This document shows positions 60,601 through 62,361 of a DNA stretch of 62,361 bases, piece by piece. Location of the stretch: NCBI RefSeq assembly GCF_008386575.1, contig NZ_VUOA01000016.1, positions 104,247 through 166,607 of the forward strand, written 5' to 3'. Source of the DNA: Salinarimonas soli. GTDB taxonomy: Bacteria; Pseudomonadota; Alphaproteobacteria; Rhizobiales; Beijerinckiaceae. Both the position numbers and the translations under genes were made by a program. Within the stretch, counting starts at the first letter, position 1, and every line of letters starts with the position of its first letter. Under the pieces are notes generated by a model that had not been told where the DNA came from, made no database searches, and was given only the letters and a program-made list of their open reading frames with translations.

Positions 60601-61793
60601 CGAATGCCGACATCTTCGACGTGGTCGTCGTCGGCGGGGGGCCTGCGGGTGCCACCGCGGCGGCCGATCTCGCCAAGCGGGGCCGGCGCGTGGCGCTCCT
60701 CGACCGGGCGGGGCGCATCAAGCCGTGCGGCGGGGCGATCCCGCCGCGCCTCATCCGGGACTTCGCGATTCCCGACGAGCTCATCGTGGCGAAGGCCCGC
60801 GGAGCCCGCATGGTGGCGCCCTCGGGCGGTGAGGTCGACATGCCGATCGACGGTTTCGTCGGGATGGTCGACCGGGAGCATTTCGACGAATGGCTGCGGG
60901 CGCGCGCCGCGTCCACGGGCGCCGAGCGCCGCACAGGCACGTTGATCGACCTCGCGGCGGAAGGCGAGGGCTATCGCCTGACCTACCGTGCCGAGGGCGG
61001 CGAGACCGCCGAGCTCCGCACGCGCACCGTCGTCGGAGCGGACGGAGCGAATTCGGGCGTCGCCCGCGCCGCGATGCCGAAAGCCGGGCGGGTCCCCTTC
61101 GTCTTCGCCTATCACGAGATCGTCCGCTCGCCCCCACCTGGCGAGGGGTCTTTCGATCCGGCGCGCTGCGACGTCTATTATCAGGGCCGCCTCTCACCCG
61201 ATTTCTACGCCTGGATCTTCCCTCACGGCGAGACCACGAGCATCGGGACGGGCAGCGCCCACAAGGGGTTCTCCTTGAAAGGCTCGGTCGCCGATCTGCG
61301 CCGCACGGTCGGGCTCGAGGGCGCCGAGACGATCCGGCGCGAGGGGGCTCCGATCCCGCTGCGGCCCCTGCGCCGGTGGGACGACGGACGCGGTGTGCTC
61401 CTCGTCGGCGATGCGGCCGGCGTCGTCGCGCCGTCCTCCGGGGAGGGCATCTACTACGCGATGGCGAGCGCGCGTCTCGGCGCCGACGCGGTCGAGGCGT
61501 TCCTGGCCACGGGGGACGCGCGGGCGCTGCGGGAGGCGCGGCGCGACTTCATGCGCGCCCATGGACGCGTCTTCTGGATCCTCGGGCTCATGCAGCGGAT
61601 CTGGTACCGGAACGACTGGCTGCGGGAACGTTTCGTCAGCCTCTGCCGCGATCCGGACATCCAGCGCCTGACCTGGGACGCCTACATGAACAAGGAGCTG
61701 GTCCGGGCGAGCCCCCTCGTCCATGCCCGCATCGCCCTGAAGGATCTCGCCCATCTCCTCGGCTTGGCGGGACCTTGGGGACGGCGGGCGTGA
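60597..61793 (+). CDS. bchP: Geranylgeranyl reductase
   Basis: The 398-residue FAD enzyme reduces the geranylgeranyl tail of bacteriochlorophyll to phytyl. FAD motifs are FDVVVVGGGPAGATAAADLA (GxGxxG, about 8-27) and VLLVGDAAGVVAPSSGEGIY. CGGAIPPRLIRDFAIPDEL and VYYQGRLSPDFYAWIFPHGE are family blocks. It overlaps the preceding PucC-like gene (ATGA) and the following small membrane gene (GTGA). Confidence 0.95.
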   Translation: MTNADIFDVVVVGGGPAGATAAADLAKRGRRVALLDRAGRIKPCGGAIPPRLIRDFAIPDELIVAKARGARMVAPSGGEVDMPIDGFVGMVDREHFDEWLRARAASTGAERRTGTLIDLAAEGEGYRLTYRAEGGETAELRTRTVVGADGANSGVARAAMPKAGRVPFVFAYHEIVRSPPPGEGSFDPARCDVYYQGRLSPDFYAWIFPHGETTSIGTGSAHKGFSLKGSVADLRRTVGLEGAETIRREGAPIPLRPLRRWDDGRGVLLVGDAAGVVAPSSGEGIYYAMASARLGADAVEAFLATGDARALREARRDFMRAHGRVFWILGLMQRIWYRNDWLRERFVSLCRDPDIQRLTWDAYMNKELVRASPLVHARIALKDLAHLLGLAGPWGRRA

Positions 61794-62122
61794 TCGCGGC
61801 CCTCGCCGGGCTCTTCGCCGACGGGCGGATCGTCGACCTCGTCCTGCTCCTCGTGGCGGCCGAGGCCGGGGCCCTGTGGCTTTGGCGCCGCCGTGCCGCC
61901 CGGGGGCCGACCTGGGCCGACCTCCTGCCCAACCTGCTCGCCGGCGCCTTCCTGCTCCTGGCGCTCCGGGCGGCGCTGGCGGGAATGCCCTGGATCTGGA
62001 TCGCGGCGCCCCTCACGGGCGCGCTCCTGGCCCATCTGGCGGATCTGGCGCGGCGATTTGGTGCAGGTGGCGTGGAGCGACAAGTCGGCTCCGGAGGCGA
62101 GCTGGAGCGGCGTCCCGTGTAG
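61790..62122 (+). CDS. Small membrane protein coupled to bchP
   Basis: I do not recognise this 110-residue protein. The GTG start overlaps the bchP stop as GTGA. It has about three hydrophobic helices (IVDLVLLLVAAEAGALWLW, LLPNLLAGAFLLLALRAALA and WIWIAAPLTGALLAHLADLA) and a polar, weakly structured tail after RRFGAGG. Position in the bchG operon suggests a link to pigment esterification or assembly. No biochemical function can be read from the sequence. Confidence 0.62.
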   Translation: MIAALAGLFADGRIVDLVLLLVAAEAGALWLWRRRAARGPTWADLLPNLLAGAFLLLALRAALAGMPWIWIAAPLTGALLAHLADLARRFGAGGVERQVGSGGELERRPV

Positions 62123-62204
62123 GCGCGCGTATAGTCGCTTTGAGATCGAAGCCTATGATCGTCACACGAAGGCAAGAGAACGCTACCACGCGCAAAGTAA
62201 GTTC

Positions 62205-62223
62205 TATCTCGCAAAACGAGATA
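62205..62223. promoter_or_regulatory. Perfect inverted repeat before the last gene
   Basis: TATCTCG and CGAGATA flank CAAAA. The repeat lies 99 bp before the ATG at 62322, in a stretch of visibly lower GC than the rest (about 62125-62280). It looks like an operator for an unidentified dimeric regulator, or a weak hairpin after the bchP operon. Confidence 0.4.
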
Positions 62224-62321
62224 TGTTCGCAAAAAGAAGGCATACGACCGCGATTTGCCAGGCCGATGGCTTGAGCTAGTATGACGATCCGGGCGCGATG
62301 CCCTCAAGGTCGGAGGCTTAC

Positions 62322-62361
62322 ATGTCCTGTCCCGAAGACCGCCTTCTTGACGGCATCGATG
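62322..62361 (+). CDS. Start of a gene running out of the window
   Basis: ATG at 62322 with GGAGG 6 nt upstream begins MSCPEDRLLDGID and continues past the window edge. The ribosome binding site and the promoter-like AT-richer region before it support a real start. Thirteen residues are too few to identify the protein. Confidence 0.5.
   Translation, partial: MSCPEDRLLDGID

Overview
The window is GC-rich chromosomal DNA from an aerobic anoxygenic phototrophic alphaproteobacterium, most likely of the order Hyphomicrobiales (Rhizobiales). This rests on an uninterrupted photosynthesis gene cluster (PGC) of about 43 kb with the alphaproteobacterial order crt-bchCXYZ-puf and bchFNBHLM-lhaA-puh-acsF-puhE-hemA, a C4-pathway ALA synthase, the PpsR/PpaA regulator pair and a Mur/Fur-type box. 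The genus cannot be fixed from sequence alone. No tRNA, rRNA, IS element, CRISPR array or prophage was seen.

Left flank (1-17.6 kb), housekeeping and metabolism: a PHA-system protein, a PCMT-like methyltransferase, a TIGR04283/TIGR04282-type glycosyltransferase pair, a DEAD-box helicase with a DbpA-like RNA-binding tail, a PRC-barrel protein, MsrB, a small putative lipoprotein, an amidoligase-family protein, and an aspartate dehydrogenase gene broken by a one-base frameshift. Next come a LacI-regulated sugar-acid operon (IlvD/Edd dehydratase, HpcH/HpaI aldolase, LacI regulator), an Nramp transporter with a palindromic metal box, a membrane protein, a cyclopropane-fatty-acid synthase and a DUF4142 protein. 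GC-rich stem-loop repeats lie between genes in the first 6 kb.

PGC left arm (17.7-40.2 kb, mostly +): a carotenoid cleavage oxygenase at the border, bchI-bchD-bchO, a second alpha/beta hydrolase, crtI-crtB plus a 32-codon membrane ORF, then crtD-crtC on the minus strand diverging from crtE-crtF. The bchC-bchX-bchY-bchZ-pufQ-pufB-pufA-pufL-pufM-pufC superoperon follows, with a final small membrane protein and a strong terminator. CrtE/B/I/C/D/F predict the spirilloxanthin series. No crtA, pucBA, pufX, bchE or bchJ is present, so the visible cyclase is the oxygen-dependent AcsF and the visible antenna is LH1 only.

PGC right arm: 40.4-55.7 kb is one long minus-strand run, bchF-bchN-bchB-bchH-bchL-bchM-lhaA-puhA-puhB-puhC-(small ORF)-acsF-puhE-hemA, with many ATGA/GTGA overlaps. 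Diverging from it on + are ppaA/aerR, ppsR, bchG, a PucC-family transporter gene, bchP and a small membrane protein. Together these supply ALA, Mg-protoporphyrin, the fifth ring, light-independent protochlorophyllide reduction, chlorophyllide a reduction, esterification, reaction centre, LH1 and assembly factors.

Regulation: sites matching or one base away from the PpsR/CrtJ consensus TGT-N12-ACA precede bchI, crtI, crtE/crtD, bchC (two sites 8 bp apart with a FixK/FnrL-like box between), bchF/ppaA and bchG (two sites). Since ppsR and ppaA lie in the cluster, this looks like a self-contained redox/light/B12-responsive regulon.
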